Source: Tetraselmis striata (taxonomy: Eukaryota; Chlorophyta; Chlorodendrophyceae; Chlorodendrales; Chlorodendraceae). Taken from it: DNA of 64,000 nt. Below are positions 47,583 to 58,673 of this stretch, piece after piece. The position numbers were made by a program, and so were the translations under genes. The DNA lies in assembly GCA_006384855.1 (NCBI GenBank), contig VCJN01000063.1:62001-126000 (forward strand), in the 5' to 3' direction. Under the pieces are notes generated by a model that was given only the letters and a program-made list of their open reading frames with translations, made no database searches and was not told where the DNA came from. The first letter of the stretch is position 1. Each line of letters opens with the position of its first letter.

Positions 47583-49379
47583 ATGAACCGTGTGTTGGAT
47601 GCAGAGGCGAGGAATGTGCAAGCTGACATGTCCAACGCTCCTGATTTCTACGTTAAACTGAAGATGAGCGGGCGAGAGGTAGGGCCCTCTTTGCCTGGCA
47701 GTGCTGACTGTGCCAGGTGCGCGGGGGGGGGGGGGGGGGGGGCATGCTGCTGGCACATACTGCATACACATAGCCCGCATCTGGGCAAGCCATATTGGCA
47801 CGCTTTGGTCCTCGGCCACTGGCTGGTGGTCCAGGACGCAGCCGCTGCCAATTCAAATCCACAAAATCTGGAGGTACTAGCTTGGGCCAGCAGCAAGCGC
47901 AGGTGTGGATGCTGTCAAATCTGCCGCTGTAATGATGTGCTGAGCCCCCCCCCCCCCCCCCCCCCCTCCGGCCTGACAGTTCCAAACAGATGTTGTGAAG
48001 GGTTCCACCACGCCCAAGTTCCTAAAGGACATTAGGCTCGATGTAATCAATCCCGAGACAGACATACTACGGGTACCAGCCTGACCCCCCCCCCCCCCCC
48101 CCTCCCCCCCATCTCCTCTGTTCTGCGCTGCTGGCAGCTCTCCAGTATTAGCTGACCGTAATTTCTTCCGCCTGCATAGATGGAAATGCTGCAGGTTGGG
48201 CCCAAGGGGGACCTCATCCTTGGTACAGACAAGGTGGGCCGGAACCACAGCAATGGGTGACCGCACAAGGATTACGCAACGGGCTGTTTCGGTCTGGCAA
48301 TCATTGTTATGGCGATTGGGAGGAGAGGCTCGCTCTCTAACATCCGCGCCGTGCGCTATCCAGGTGTCCTTGAAGCCGCTGGTTGAGACGGGCACGCTGG
48401 TACAGTGGTTCAACCTGAAGGACGCGGCCGGTGCGCTGGCAGCCGAGCTATGCCTTGTCTTGCGGTACTCATCAGGTGAGTGGCGCGCAGCATCGTCCTG
48501 CATTGCTAGGGGCTGCAGCATGTGCTGCTTCTGATAAGAGACAGTGTGCCCCAGCCTTTTTGGGGACGGGGGCTGAGCAAGGAGACAGGCGCGGAACCAA
48601 CATGTGCCCGTTCCAACCTGTGCCGCCCGTGTTGCTAGGTAACAAAACCCCTGGCAAGAGGTCGAAATCGCCACGGCCATCACCGCGCAGCGCAGCAAAG
48701 TCGTCCCCGGCGGTAAGTACCAGTGCACCATGTGCTGAACTCTTCCCAGGCTTGGGCGTGGTATGTAGACACCGACGGTGTGGGACCAGGCTAAGGCGTG
48801 ACGCTGGGTGCGCAGACTTCGCAGAAAGGCAAAAAGTCGAAGAAGAAGGGCAAGAAGGGCATGCTGCTGCCACTTCCGCTGGCCATCGCTGGGGGCTTGC
48901 TCGCCGGCGCCTTTGCGTTCATCTGGGCCAAGAAGCCGGAGTACTATGAGGTGAACCCACTGAGGAGTGACTGTGGAACTGCAGCAGGGTTGCTGACGGG
49001 AAGTAGCGTATTTCCTTTGCACACGGGTGAATTAAAGAGGAAGATAGGGTTTGGATCGGGTAGATACGTGGTTGTGACGGCGCATGCGTGGCTGCATGGA
49101 TGGTCCGCGGCAGGTGCAGGAGGGCGACACGCTGTGCCGCATTGGGATTTGCTTCAACCGCCCGCACCAGGAGCTGTACAGCCTCAACTCCAAGGTCATC
49201 TCGGACCCGAACGTCATCTACCCGGGCGACAGGTACCCCCCCCCCCCCCCCCCCCCACTTCTTCTTATGTTACCCCCGTGATGCACAGCCCCGCGCCTTT
49301 GCTCCCACCAGCACAGCCGAAATGGTTGTATGGCTGACGCTCGTCTCTTTGTCTCCCCCGCAGGATAAGAGTGGTGTAA
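47583..49379 (+). CDS. C2 domain - transmembrane - LysM protein, 8 exons
   Basis: Exons 47583-47678, 47980-48072, 48180-48233, 48364-48475, 48639-48712, 48816-48950, 49114-49232, 49364-49379; all phases agree, giving 232 aa. Residues 1-125 form a C2 fold (VLDAEARNV; DFYVKLKMSGREFQTDVVKG; TPKFLKDIRLDVINPETDI; DLILGTDK; LVQWFNLKD; AELCLVLRYSS). Loop 1 keeps two Asp, but the loop-3 Asp cluster is largely absent, so calcium binding is doubtful. A Ser/Lys linker and a Lys-rich stretch (KGKKSKKKGKKG) precede one hydrophobic segment (LPLPLAIAGGLLAGAFAFIW, about 161-180). The C-terminus is a LysM domain (QEGDTLCRIGICF...DPNVIYPGDRIRVV), a glycan-binding fold. Topology suggests C2 in the cytosol and LysM outside or in a lumen (inference). 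An upstream exon is possible. Confidence 0.8.
47723..47742 (+). repeat. G20 tract in intron 1 of the C2/LysM gene
   Basis: The one sense-strand G run found in an intron here. A C22 run follows in the same intron at 47945-47966. Confidence 0.95.
47945..47966 (+). repeat. C22 tract in intron 1 of the C2/LysM gene
   Basis: Sits in the polypyrimidine position, 12 nt before the acceptor AG. Confidence 0.95.
48085..48110 (+). repeat. C tract in intron 2 of the C2/LysM gene
   Basis: 26 bases, one T. Begins 12 nt after the donor. Confidence 0.95.
49236..49256 (+). repeat. C21 tract at a 5' splice site of the C2/LysM gene
   Basis: Donor GTA is followed at once by C21. Confidence 0.95.
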
Positions 49380-49515
49380 TGTGCGCCGGCGCTTACTGCT
49401 GGTTGAGGCTTTTCTACTCCACTGTTGAATGTAGCTCACGTGCAGTGTTTTTTGTCAGTCATATTTATAGCCTTTGTACTGGCAATTGTACACGTCGCGG
49501 CACTGGTGGGTGATA

Positions 49516-49520
49516 TGTAA
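49516..49520 (+). terminator. TGTAA poly(A) signal of the C2/LysM gene
   Basis: TGTAA 137 nt after the stop codon. Confidence 0.5.
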
Positions 49521-50125
49521 CTTGTATTAGAGGCACTCCCATGCCCTGTGCGGGGACATCTGCCACATGCAATGCATTGAGATACTGCTGTTCGATGCCA
49601 TCTTGATTTTACTCGTAGTTGTATTGCCACCTACCACAGGGGATGTGGTTTATAGTGAGGCGGTGAAGGTGTTGATGTAAAAAGTGCTACCATACACATC
49701 GCGCGACCCGTTTACGATGAGGTTGTGATTTAGAGGCTTGGGGATAAAGGGCATAAAATTGCAATTCCTAGAGTTATCTGGTGCTTTATATCATTAAGAT
49801 ATCAAGACCTAAAACCCGTCGCAGGGTGCCTGTATACCGGCATTGCAGCGCATTTTGAACGATTTGCGTAATAAACTCTCTTAAATAGTCGATATGCACT
49901 AAGCAGGAGGATACCCACTACAAGCAGGAGAATCCTCCTGCTAAAAACAATGCCGCGAATGACGGTGCGGGGTCATTATTATCCTTCGCCGCATTGCGGC
50001 CGGCAGCGTCTTATTTATCATATGCTGCCGTATTATGATATTATTATCGCGCAGATCATGAATAGATTGCATGCACTATTAGCAGTAGCTACTGCCTGTC
50101 AAATATATATCTTAACTAAAAAACG

Positions 50126-50168
<43 letters not shown>

Positions 50169-51030
50169 TGAGTGAGTGCGTGTGTGTGTGTGACCGCCCA
50201 GATACGAAAACTAACAGAAATGCAGAAGGTCATGAGACATGTTCCGCCTGTGCGTAGTGCTGCGCCCCGACGTGCGGCCTACAGATCTGCAATCAGTTCC
50301 GTACAAATTCGTATTCGAGGTTCCGCTGGGATTTATTCGATGGGATAAATGGGGGCGGTTTACCGACGGTATACCTGCATCGGAATATAGTAATTTTAAC
50401 AGTAAATCGTACATTCATAATGTGTACGCAGGTACCTGTATCTGCATCGTTCGAACATGCTGTAGTCGCGCTACCTTGTGTGTTTCGAACATGCTTGCAA
50501 TCGAGTCTGGTTTTGCTACAGAGGAGGCGAAGGCTGTTTTACACGGAAGAAGCGCAATTTTCTGGCTAAGGTGGCACAGCGAAAGAGGAGGGGAAATGTG
50601 GAGGTGGAGCCGGAAGGCGAGACCAGAAAACGGGAGGGCGCTGCCAAATGCAGCGACATGGAAGGTGGCAGGCGAGCTGGTGGTGGCTGTCCAGTGCCAA
50701 CTTCCCGGTCAGGAAAGCAAGGCTCACGGGCAAATAGGGCATCTCGTATTGAAACCCTGGAGGTACCGGTAACCGGCGGTTGAAATCACCAGCAAACCGC
50801 ACGGGTTGCACTAGGACAGTTAACATTGGTGGGAACTCACATTAACATGTTTGGAACATTTCAAGCATGCAATCGAGTATTTTTTTTGCCAACAAACACG
50901 CGGTTCGTTTACGAATGCGAGCGCGGACTGTCGGCAGGAGTGTCGACTAGACGAAGGCGGATGAGGTGTTGATTTGTAGGTAGGTCTTGCGTCGAGAGGA
51001 CGGGTAGAATCCTCGAGGAGTAGGCGGCGT
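49521..51030. other. Gene-poor; (TG)n microsatellite
   Basis: TG/AGTG microsatellite at 50126-50192. No gene recognised. The sequence at about 50690-50850 recurs in part near 52760 and 55040. Confidence 0.4.
50760..50852. repeat. Left copy of a 75-90 bp direct repeat
   Basis: Shares 'ccagcaaaccgcacgggttgca' type sequence and the following 'ggacagtta...acatgtt' with 55001-55092. Possibly the end of a 4.3-kb element or a dispersed repeat. Confidence 0.45.
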
Positions 51031-53140
51031 CGGTCAAATAATGCGGGCGGGGCCTGTCGGCGCCGATGGAAGCCGGGGCGACATACGCCGGACGCTGCGA
51101 AAGTAGTAGGGAAGCGCCGTCTTGCAATGGCGCCGCTCAGCAAATGGATTGTCGCGCGCCGTGGCAGAGCGCGACTGGAACCGGGAGTGCATGCCAGCGG
51201 GAACATGTAGCCAAGCAATGAAGATTAGCGAGTGCCCATCATGAGCGCTAGAGGTATGATGAGCCTTTTGTTGCGCTTGTGGGCGCGTGCGCGCGTTGCG
51301 TACCAGCTGATGTACGAGATCATGTTCTACACGAAGCGATGGTAACCATGTACATGCACCGGCGTGGTACACGAGGGGTGGACACGTTACGACACGCGGC
51401 GATGGCAACGTATGGCCCATGCTATCACTAGCAGCGGTCGTGCTGCTGCACAAGAGGCGGCACCCGGGACGCATAGTGCAAAGGGGCACGAACACGATGG
51501 GACCCAGTGTAGGGGTTCCGTCCCGGATTTGATGTGTGTCGGGGCAGGTGGTCGGCCCTATCGCAGACGAAGGCCGGCCGACCCGGGCGGTACGTTGTCC
51601 TCGCGCGTCTCGCAGTGCGGAGTATGGCGAGGCCGTTGCCGCTGGTCGTCGCCATAAACGGGTGCCAACCACAAGCTTGCAATCTGTAGGCCCGCGGCCA
51701 CGGTGACACCTTGGAACGCATAGATCGCGCGAAGTGGCGGATCTGCCCGGCCCCCAGCGGGCAGCTCACGATGTCGGATATGTGAGAAGTCGGGAAACGG
51801 GTAGGCAGGCGTAGGAGCTCCGGTAGCTTGCGCCGACTCGTCGACCCGTAACGATGCCAACGTCGACGGGGCGAGGGTCGTGGCGAGGCGGGCGCCGGTG
51901 GTGCACCAGCGACGACGGCCGCCGGGGACACAAACCTAGAGCCAAAAAGGGGTGGTTACGAGCGCCATGCGACGTCTGGGACGCCAAGTGGTGTAGCTGT
52001 CCCCCGGGAGGCAGTTGCATGCTGCCGTTGTCTAGGTGACAACGACGTTGCAGGAGGCAGCGTCGTGCGTGCACGCGACGGACGACACAACGCATACTCT
52101 TCCCACTCTAGCCACACCAAGCGTTGCGGAGGCGCAGTTGGGGCGATGAGGACAACGAGGCCTCTCAAAACACTGGTGTGTGAGCAGCGCCATCCCCGTA
52201 ACGGGTCAAATTACGTCGGTAGCCCGAAAAACCACCACTCACAACGACCGTTTATGCCGCGACGCCATGTTGCGAGGACTCGCGGACCGAGTGGATGTGT
52301 CTTGCATGACGACACAGACGACATCCTCCTTCCGGCGCGCCGGTTTGTTGCGGCGGTAGGCGTAGTTGTCATCGTTGACAACCGCGGGAGGCAGACCACC
52401 AAAGCCATGATAATGCGACTCGGCTTCTAGTGTTGAGATGTAACCCCCCCCCCCCCCACCCCCCAACGGGGACCCCCCGGCTCCAATTCCATACCGTGCG
52501 CATCGCCCCGCGACAATGTCCCACCTACAAAGCCATGGTATGAACTGCGAGCGACTTCCGACGCATGAGTCGGGATGAAAATACACGACCGAGAGGCTTT
52601 CTGTCGCTGCCGATGATGTAACGCACGTGGCGCGACGACTCACTACCGGGAATAGGATCTCGATGCGGATTTGATCCGCCTCTGCGACCCTCGTGCACAC
52701 AATTACGCGACGACGAAGCCGTTGCCGAAGGCGGCGAGGTGAAAGATGGTATGCGAGCTGGTGGTGGCTATCCTAAGTAACTCCCCGGCCGGGAAAGCGC
52801 AGAGCTCACGGGCGATGGGGCATCATATATACTGAAAGCTAGTAGTGGTGCCGGTATATAACTTCCCCCCACCCCCCTTCCACCCGCTGCCAGGATGGAC
52901 CCGACGACCGTCCCGACGGCCCTCTGAATCGCGAGCCCTCCCTCCGCTTCCGCCCCCGGTTGGGGATGGGGGCGGGGCTAGTGCACGGTGGCACCTAAGC
53001 AGCCTTGGCCCCGCCCGTGCTGCCATTGCCGCGCAGCAAGGAGCAGTGCGAGCCGGACATACACCGGCATCTTATGTCGTTGCTGGTTTGGTCCACTCCG
53101 CCCCGTTCGATGTTCGTTGAGCACCCACTGCCTTCCTATC
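51031..53140. other. Open but unrecognised GC-rich region
   Basis: Overlapping ORFs on both strands (longest 51672-51034, minus, 212 codons) shift frame repeatedly. They could be the remains of a transposon, but no catalytic motif was recognised. C tract at 52444-52457. Confidence 0.35.
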
Positions 53141-53142
53141 AT

Positions 53143-53455
53143 ATCGGCGCCTCTACGTCACATTCGGCCTAGTAATAAGTGTTGCTATTGGAGTGGCCTG
53201 GGATGTTTTGTTGGAGAGGGTGGGGTTTTACGTTCGGCGGAAGGGGACGCGACCGAGCTGCCGCTCGGCGGATTTGGCGTTGCTGGGAGGCCCGCGTCGG
53301 TTGCTCGCCCATGGCGCCCCGTTGGGTTAAACCCCCCCATTTCCGATGATCTTGCTTGCTGCGAGACTTGCTCTTCGAAGCTCCTTTCGTGTCGGCGCCC
53401 CCACTTCACATTCGGCCGAATGTCGATATTGGAGTGGCCCGGGATTATGTGATGG
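53143..53455. repeat. Direct repeat pair, about 248 bp apart
   Basis: About 73 bp at 53143-53215 recurs at 53391-53455 ('cacattcggcc' ... 'attggagtggcc'). Confidence 0.55.
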
Positions 53456-55380
53456 GGAGTAAAGCGTCCCTACCATAGCTAATAGGATGCCGGTATTCGG
53501 TGTTTGAGGGGTATAATTGATTAATAGTAAAATACTATAGTATAGTATTAATTAATGTTGGCGGTAGTTTACTAGTAATAGTTTGAAACGAAAATCGGGC
53601 GTGCGGCGCGCCTGGAGTCGCAGCAAGCAGCGGCGGACAACCGCCTTGCGGCTGTCGCACAGTGTTTCGACCGCCTTCCGTATACCGCCGAGAAGCTTCA
53701 CAAAATACACAACACCTGCCGCAACGTCGCGAGCAGGCGACCTTGGCGACTTTTTGCGCGATGAGTCATCGTCTTGCCACGGTGGCTTGCGAATCGACGT
53801 GCAATCGGCTGGGGCCGGCCTAGGAGAGCTCACTTGGTATGGCCATCGTGCTATGAGTTCCCGCCCGCCCGATTATCGGTCGCCGGTCGTCACTTCGCCC
53901 ATTGCGGCCGCAACTGTCACCCAACTCGCACTCGCCATGACTGTAGGCAGCTCCGGGCATTCTGGAGGCCCCATCTCGCGAGCACATGCTGACCATCTTT
54001 GGCAAGTATTGCTCGGGAGCGGAGTTGGATGCGACAGTCGATGAAGGACTTCAACAACTACATGTCGGCGTTGGCGTTTATCACGCTGCTCACGGCAAAA
54101 GGCGACTGGCCATGCCAAAGCAAGGTATGCTCGCCTAGAATAAGCTGCATTGCTGGAGACTAACCCCGGATGTGAGCTCTCGGGCCCTCAAAAGGCAATC
54201 ATGAAGTGTCAGGCGGCGCCGGGGCGGAATGCTCTCTTTTGTGGTAGACCAACTACATCAAGCAGTGCTCCACCCATCTGAAGGAGATTGCTCGATGTGC
54301 GCTCTCTTGCTCCCCCATTGCTTGTCCTATGGAGCGCAATCATGAACTATGTTCATATTAAGCGAATGGCCAAAAAAAGCAGTGCTTCTCTTAAGCATGG
54401 CAATGTTGTCAAGCTGTTGTTCTGCTATGTCAATCTGCGCCTACTTGAAAAATATGATCATGATGTGTTGAATATGGTCCAGGTTGCTTTGGTAGATCGA
54501 TGCCATTGAGGATCATCACACGCTCGCTGAGCAGGGCGCAGCACCCCCAGCACCCCCAACCGATGACGCCATTGCTCTTAGTTTACCTAGAGTGGTGTCG
54601 GGATGCTACTTATTTAGAAAACTTGCTCAATGTAACCCGACCACCCTTGTCGACTCTGATGTGATTTGCAAGCTCCTTGAAGCATTCTGCACACTGCAGC
54701 AAAATAATACTCAGCATTCATATTCAGACCAGGGAAAATTTATATTGGGGTGGGGGGGGGTATAAAATTATAGTAAAATGCTATTATTTGTTTTCATGAC
54801 AGTAATTTATTCCGGCCTATCAGCTATAGTCCCTACTGTGTGGAGCGGCGGCTGGCGGGTTGCGATGCCTGGTCGGTGGCTGCCTTGGCGGTTCCCGCCT
54901 ATGATGGCCCGTAGCTTAATCTTCTTTTGGATTTCTGTATGGATTTCTTAATGTTATTATTGCAGCTAGCACAACATGTACTCATATCACAGTAGTGGTA
55001 ACATTTACCGGTAACTCATCAACCGGTTGAAACGTTGATTGAAACCGCCAGCAGATCGTTCGGGTTGCATAGAAGGACAGTTACCATTGCGGGGTAACCA
55101 CGCAAACATGTTATTTAGTATATAATTACATGAGCTATAGCTGCAAATAGGGAATTGTTTGCAGCTAATGTATAGCAAATATTTAGGAAATGACAGCAAT
55201 GACCAGGAAATCACCGGAACAGGAAGCGTCCACTACAGCCCTACTACAGATTTAGTAGAACAATTCATTGCAACAATAGATAAATCATCGAGCACTGCGA
55301 CAACAAAATAATAGCATAAGCAGTATCACAATAGTAGCGCCGTCACCCAGTGCGCGCGATATCATTAATACTACTGATTA
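53456..55380. other. No gene recognised
   Basis: A short coding-like stretch lies near 53610-53720 (reading LAAVAQCFDRLPYTAEKLHK) without family or continuation. The rest is AT-richer. The right copy of the 50760 direct repeat lies at 55001-55092. Confidence 0.35.
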
Positions 55381-55389
55381 GCTAGTGTG

Positions 55390-55609
55390 CGAGAGACCCG
55401 GGTTCGATTCCTGGCCGATGTATTTCGGCAATATCGGCCCGGCGTGTCCCGGGTTTACCCGGTTGATGCATTAGCCCTTCGGGGTTCGAATGAGGCAATG
55501 GTCTTTGGGCTATGTCAGACCTACGACTGCAGTTGGCGCACGAGGTCAAGTGCTGGGGCGGCTTCGGCCGATGTCCCGGGGCGAACTTTACTTTACTTTT
55601 ACTGCTTAT
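55390..55609 (+). mobile_element. tRNA-derived SINE, copy D (5' truncated)
   Basis: Starts at the box B region (GGTTCGATTCC) and keeps the whole body and TTTAC tail. A 7-bp flanking repeat TAGTGTG (55383-55389 and 55610-55616) supports retroposition. Confidence 0.7.
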
Positions 55610-55616
55610 TAGTGTG

Positions 55617-56277
55617 GAACAACTCGACGTACATGCATGGGACACTACTACTCGTACCCTTTTATATATTTACGTGCATGGTACCTTTGGCGGCATTCTC
55701 TCTTCGGCCGGAGTGCAGACGGCCAGGTCTGGTCATCTAGTGCGTCTGCCCGTGCTCGTTCATTCCGCACCCTCTTGTGGTAGGTGCTGCTTCCACCGCG
55801 TACAATTGCTGTGGACCTTTCCGATTGTCCTTTTCTGGTGATTTTCTGATATCGCCTTCTGCGCACTGCAGCTGGCTCCTGTAACAATTGCTGTAGAGGA
55901 CGTTTCCTATTGCCTTTTCGGGTGGTTTCCTGATCGCCTTTATTTGCGGCGAGCTCATGTATTAACTAAATACAGTTTGCGGCTGGTAGTACATATATAT
56001 TTGTCTAAGGATTGTACGAGCATCACATCCGGGTCCGCCGTGTACTGCTACGGCAATGCCGCGCGCGCGCCGCCGTGTACTGTACAGGTAGTATGGCGTT
56101 AGCTTCATCCACCCCTGATGAGCAGCGCGGTTGCTGATCAACCACTACTGGTAGCGACAACGAAGTCGCGTACTCCCACCGCGCAGCGAACACCCTTAAA
56201 ACGGCGGGCTGATACCGCTCGTCCTGTCGTCCCCAAAGCGGTCGACAGATAAGCCTCATCGAGCAGAAGCCTGGCTG
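55617..56277. other. No gene recognised; upstream of the SDR gene
   Basis: Two related blocks around 'ttgctgt...ccttttc...ggt...tcctgat' occur near 55808 and 55880. No promoter element identified. Confidence 0.35.
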
Positions 56278-56388
56278 TTGAGCGCCCAAGCAGTCTTGCC
56301 GCCCCTGAATCGAGCGGCTGGCCTGTTGATCACGTCTAGGAAAGTGCTTGATACCTTGGGACGAAGGAGTAAGCCTGGCCGTCATATA

Positions 56389-58481
56389 ATGCCAGACAAG
56401 CAACAGGCAGAAGCGCCAATTGGGTTTGGAACGCGGCATTCCTCGCATGAAGAAACACGCCAGGATTCTGGCGGAAAGCCGAGAGATGCTGTGTTGGTTG
56501 CGGGGGCCACCGGGTACCTGGGAAAGTGAGCCCCTGGTTTGCCTAAATACGGTCGCGGGGCGGCGCGCCCTTCTGCAACTCCCATCTTCGCTCAGACTTG
56601 GCGCCCTTCTTACAAATATTTCTGCTCTATTTCCGCATGACGTTGGTTGAACTTCAGGCGTGGCAATCGCAGGCGTGTGGTGAAGGCGCTCGCCGCAGAG
56701 AGGTACCGCGTCAAAAGCTTATGTCGCCCCTCAAGCAACCACAAACATCTGGAGGTATGCTCATGTGTGCGAGTATCAGTGTTGGACTATCAAGTTCTCT
56801 TCTGATATGAGTATCGCAGTATTCCTTGTTTTTTGTTCCTGTCAATGGGTGGCAGTAGTAGGATTACTTGACAGGCCCAGGTGTGTGTGTGTGTGTGCGT
56901 GTGCGTGCGTGTGCGCACACGTTCACTCGATAAACAAACGGATTTATGGCACTGCCTGACGATGCGGCTAGACTTGTGCTTTTCGCCACTTTGTTTACTA
57001 TTTGACAGGAGGATAGCACAATCGTGTTTGGAGACGTCGCGGCACAACATGAAGGCGGCCTTGTAGATCATTTATCGGATGTCAAGGTTGTCATCTCCTG
57101 CCTCGGGTCATCAATCGTATGCCCCCCCCCCCTCCCCCTGGTTTCTCGTTTTGCCGCCGCTGTGCTGGCCTGCGCTGGAGCATATCAATGCACATATGCT
57201 GCTGTTTCCATCCTTTTGTTACACTGCCATTGCCTTTGGCAGACCAGCGGGGATGCAGAGGCGATCGACCGGGATGGAAACATATGGCTGCTAAATGAGG
57301 CTAAGGACGCCGGGGTGGAGCACCTCATCGTGGTTGCTGTGTTCAACGGCCCAAACATGTGCAACAGAGTGCGAATCGTGAGGTGACCCCACCAGAATTC
57401 CCGATGTCGTTGCTTGCCACTGAAACTCGCACGTGCATGCTTAAGACTTCAGGAGGTGCATTGAAGCATTGCTGTGGGGGCGCCCATGCCACAGGCTGAA
57501 AGAGGAAGCGGTGAACGTCGTCACCAAAGTGGCCCGCTTGTGCGGCATGAAATACACGATTGTGCGTCCAACAGGGTTCTTCAAGGTCAGCCACTCATCG
57601 GCAGGACCTGTCGCTCACTGGACCGTGAGTGTTATTTACAACAGGGTCATGACCATAATTGCGTGCATGCAGGACATGGAGGAGTTGTTCATGCAGACAG
57701 TGAAGACAGGGAAATTCCCCCTCATCTCCAATGGATCGGCCAAAGTGAACCCTATCAGCGGCGAGGATCTTGCTCGTCGCATCTGCAAATGCATATCAAC
57801 GCCGCTAGACTGGAACACATCGGTGGATGTTGGAGGTGGGCATACATGCTGCATTGGGTCCTCAGATGGTGTCCTCAGACCCCCTTCAAATCAGCACTCA
57901 CTGCATCCAAGCGCGATTGCCTGAGTTGCGTAAATGCGCTGATGTGCGTATTTAATTCTCCTACCCACCCTACGCACAGTCGTGGAAAAGTGTGTACAAG
58001 CCTACTGGCTTACCCTGAGTGGTGCTATTCGTACCTCATATTGTTGCAGGACCTGACGTCTTCAGCATGAGGCAGATTGGCCTCCTTGCGTGTGAGGCCT
58101 TGAAGAAGCCGCCACAGTTTCAACAAGCACCAGCCTGGGTTGTCCAGGTCGCGCGATGGATCCTGGGGGCATTCAGCTCTGTAGGTGCGTTCATTGATGT
58201 ACAGCGTATGCTAGATGCTACTGTTTTGATGCGCTCTCAAAGGCAGCATGCCCTACACCTTGCCAATGTCCAGGTATAGCCCTTGCAGCGTTCGATGTTT
58301 AAATAGCTAACCATCTGACACCTCCCTCATGGTGGTAAAAGTCCCCATTTTCAGGAAGTATTTGGACGCCCTGCAGTTCATTGATTATGTATCCACACAT
58401 GACAATGTGGCTGTTTCATTCGGATCGGAACATCTGAAAGAGTACTATGAGGAGCTAGCTTCGCGCATCTGCGGTTTGTGA
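56389..58481 (+). CDS. NmrA-like / atypical SDR NAD(P)-binding protein, 8 exons
   Basis: Exons 56389-56525, 56673-56754, 57009-57116, 57243-57382, 57495-57585, 57673-57835, 58050-58184, 58342-58481; phases agree, giving 331 aa. The N-terminal dinucleotide-binding motif is VLVAGATGYLGKRVVKAL (about 36-53), followed by a basic RPSS turn. Then come FGDVAAQ and DVKVVISCLGSS (beta strands of the Rossmann fold), GVEHLIVVAVFNGP, and MKYTIVRPTGFFKDMEEL, the usual substrate-side segment. NPISGEDLARRI and VDVGGPDVFSMRQIGLLACEAL are typical of atypical SDRs of the DVR/NmrA type. The substrate cannot be told from sequence, and no plastid transit peptide was identified. The start may be Met at 56278 in the same frame. 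The last acceptor (AAAAG before 58342) was chosen to keep frame; TTTCAG at 58354 breaks it. Confidence 0.82.
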
Positions 58482-58565
58482 CATTTCGCTAGCATACCCC
58501 ATGAGTTCCTTCCAGTGATGGTGCACTGGAATCAAAATAGCACTGGAAGTAGATCACAGGACATG

Positions 58566-58570
58566 TGTAA
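58566..58570 (+). terminator. TGTAA poly(A) signal of the SDR gene
   Basis: TGTAA 85 nt after the stop, within the short gap before the convergent LHCBM gene. Confidence 0.55.
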
Positions 58571-58621
58571 CCACTTCCAGAATAAGTTGACTGGGGCAGT
58601 TGTTTCGAGATCTGTATATTA

Positions 58622-58634
58622 TTACAAGATTACA
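58622..58634 (-). terminator. Two TGTAA poly(A) signals of LHCBM
   Basis: Minus-strand TGTAA at 58634-58630 and 58626-58622, 40-50 nt after the stop. Confidence 0.6.
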
Positions 58635-58673
58635 CCATATGTATTGCGAGGTTTTTGGGAAGCAGCTGGGTAT

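Noticed and set aside
51034..52095. Long minus-strand ORFs as a host gene
   Set aside because: Frames shift repeatedly, with no recognised motif or splice pattern; left as unassigned.
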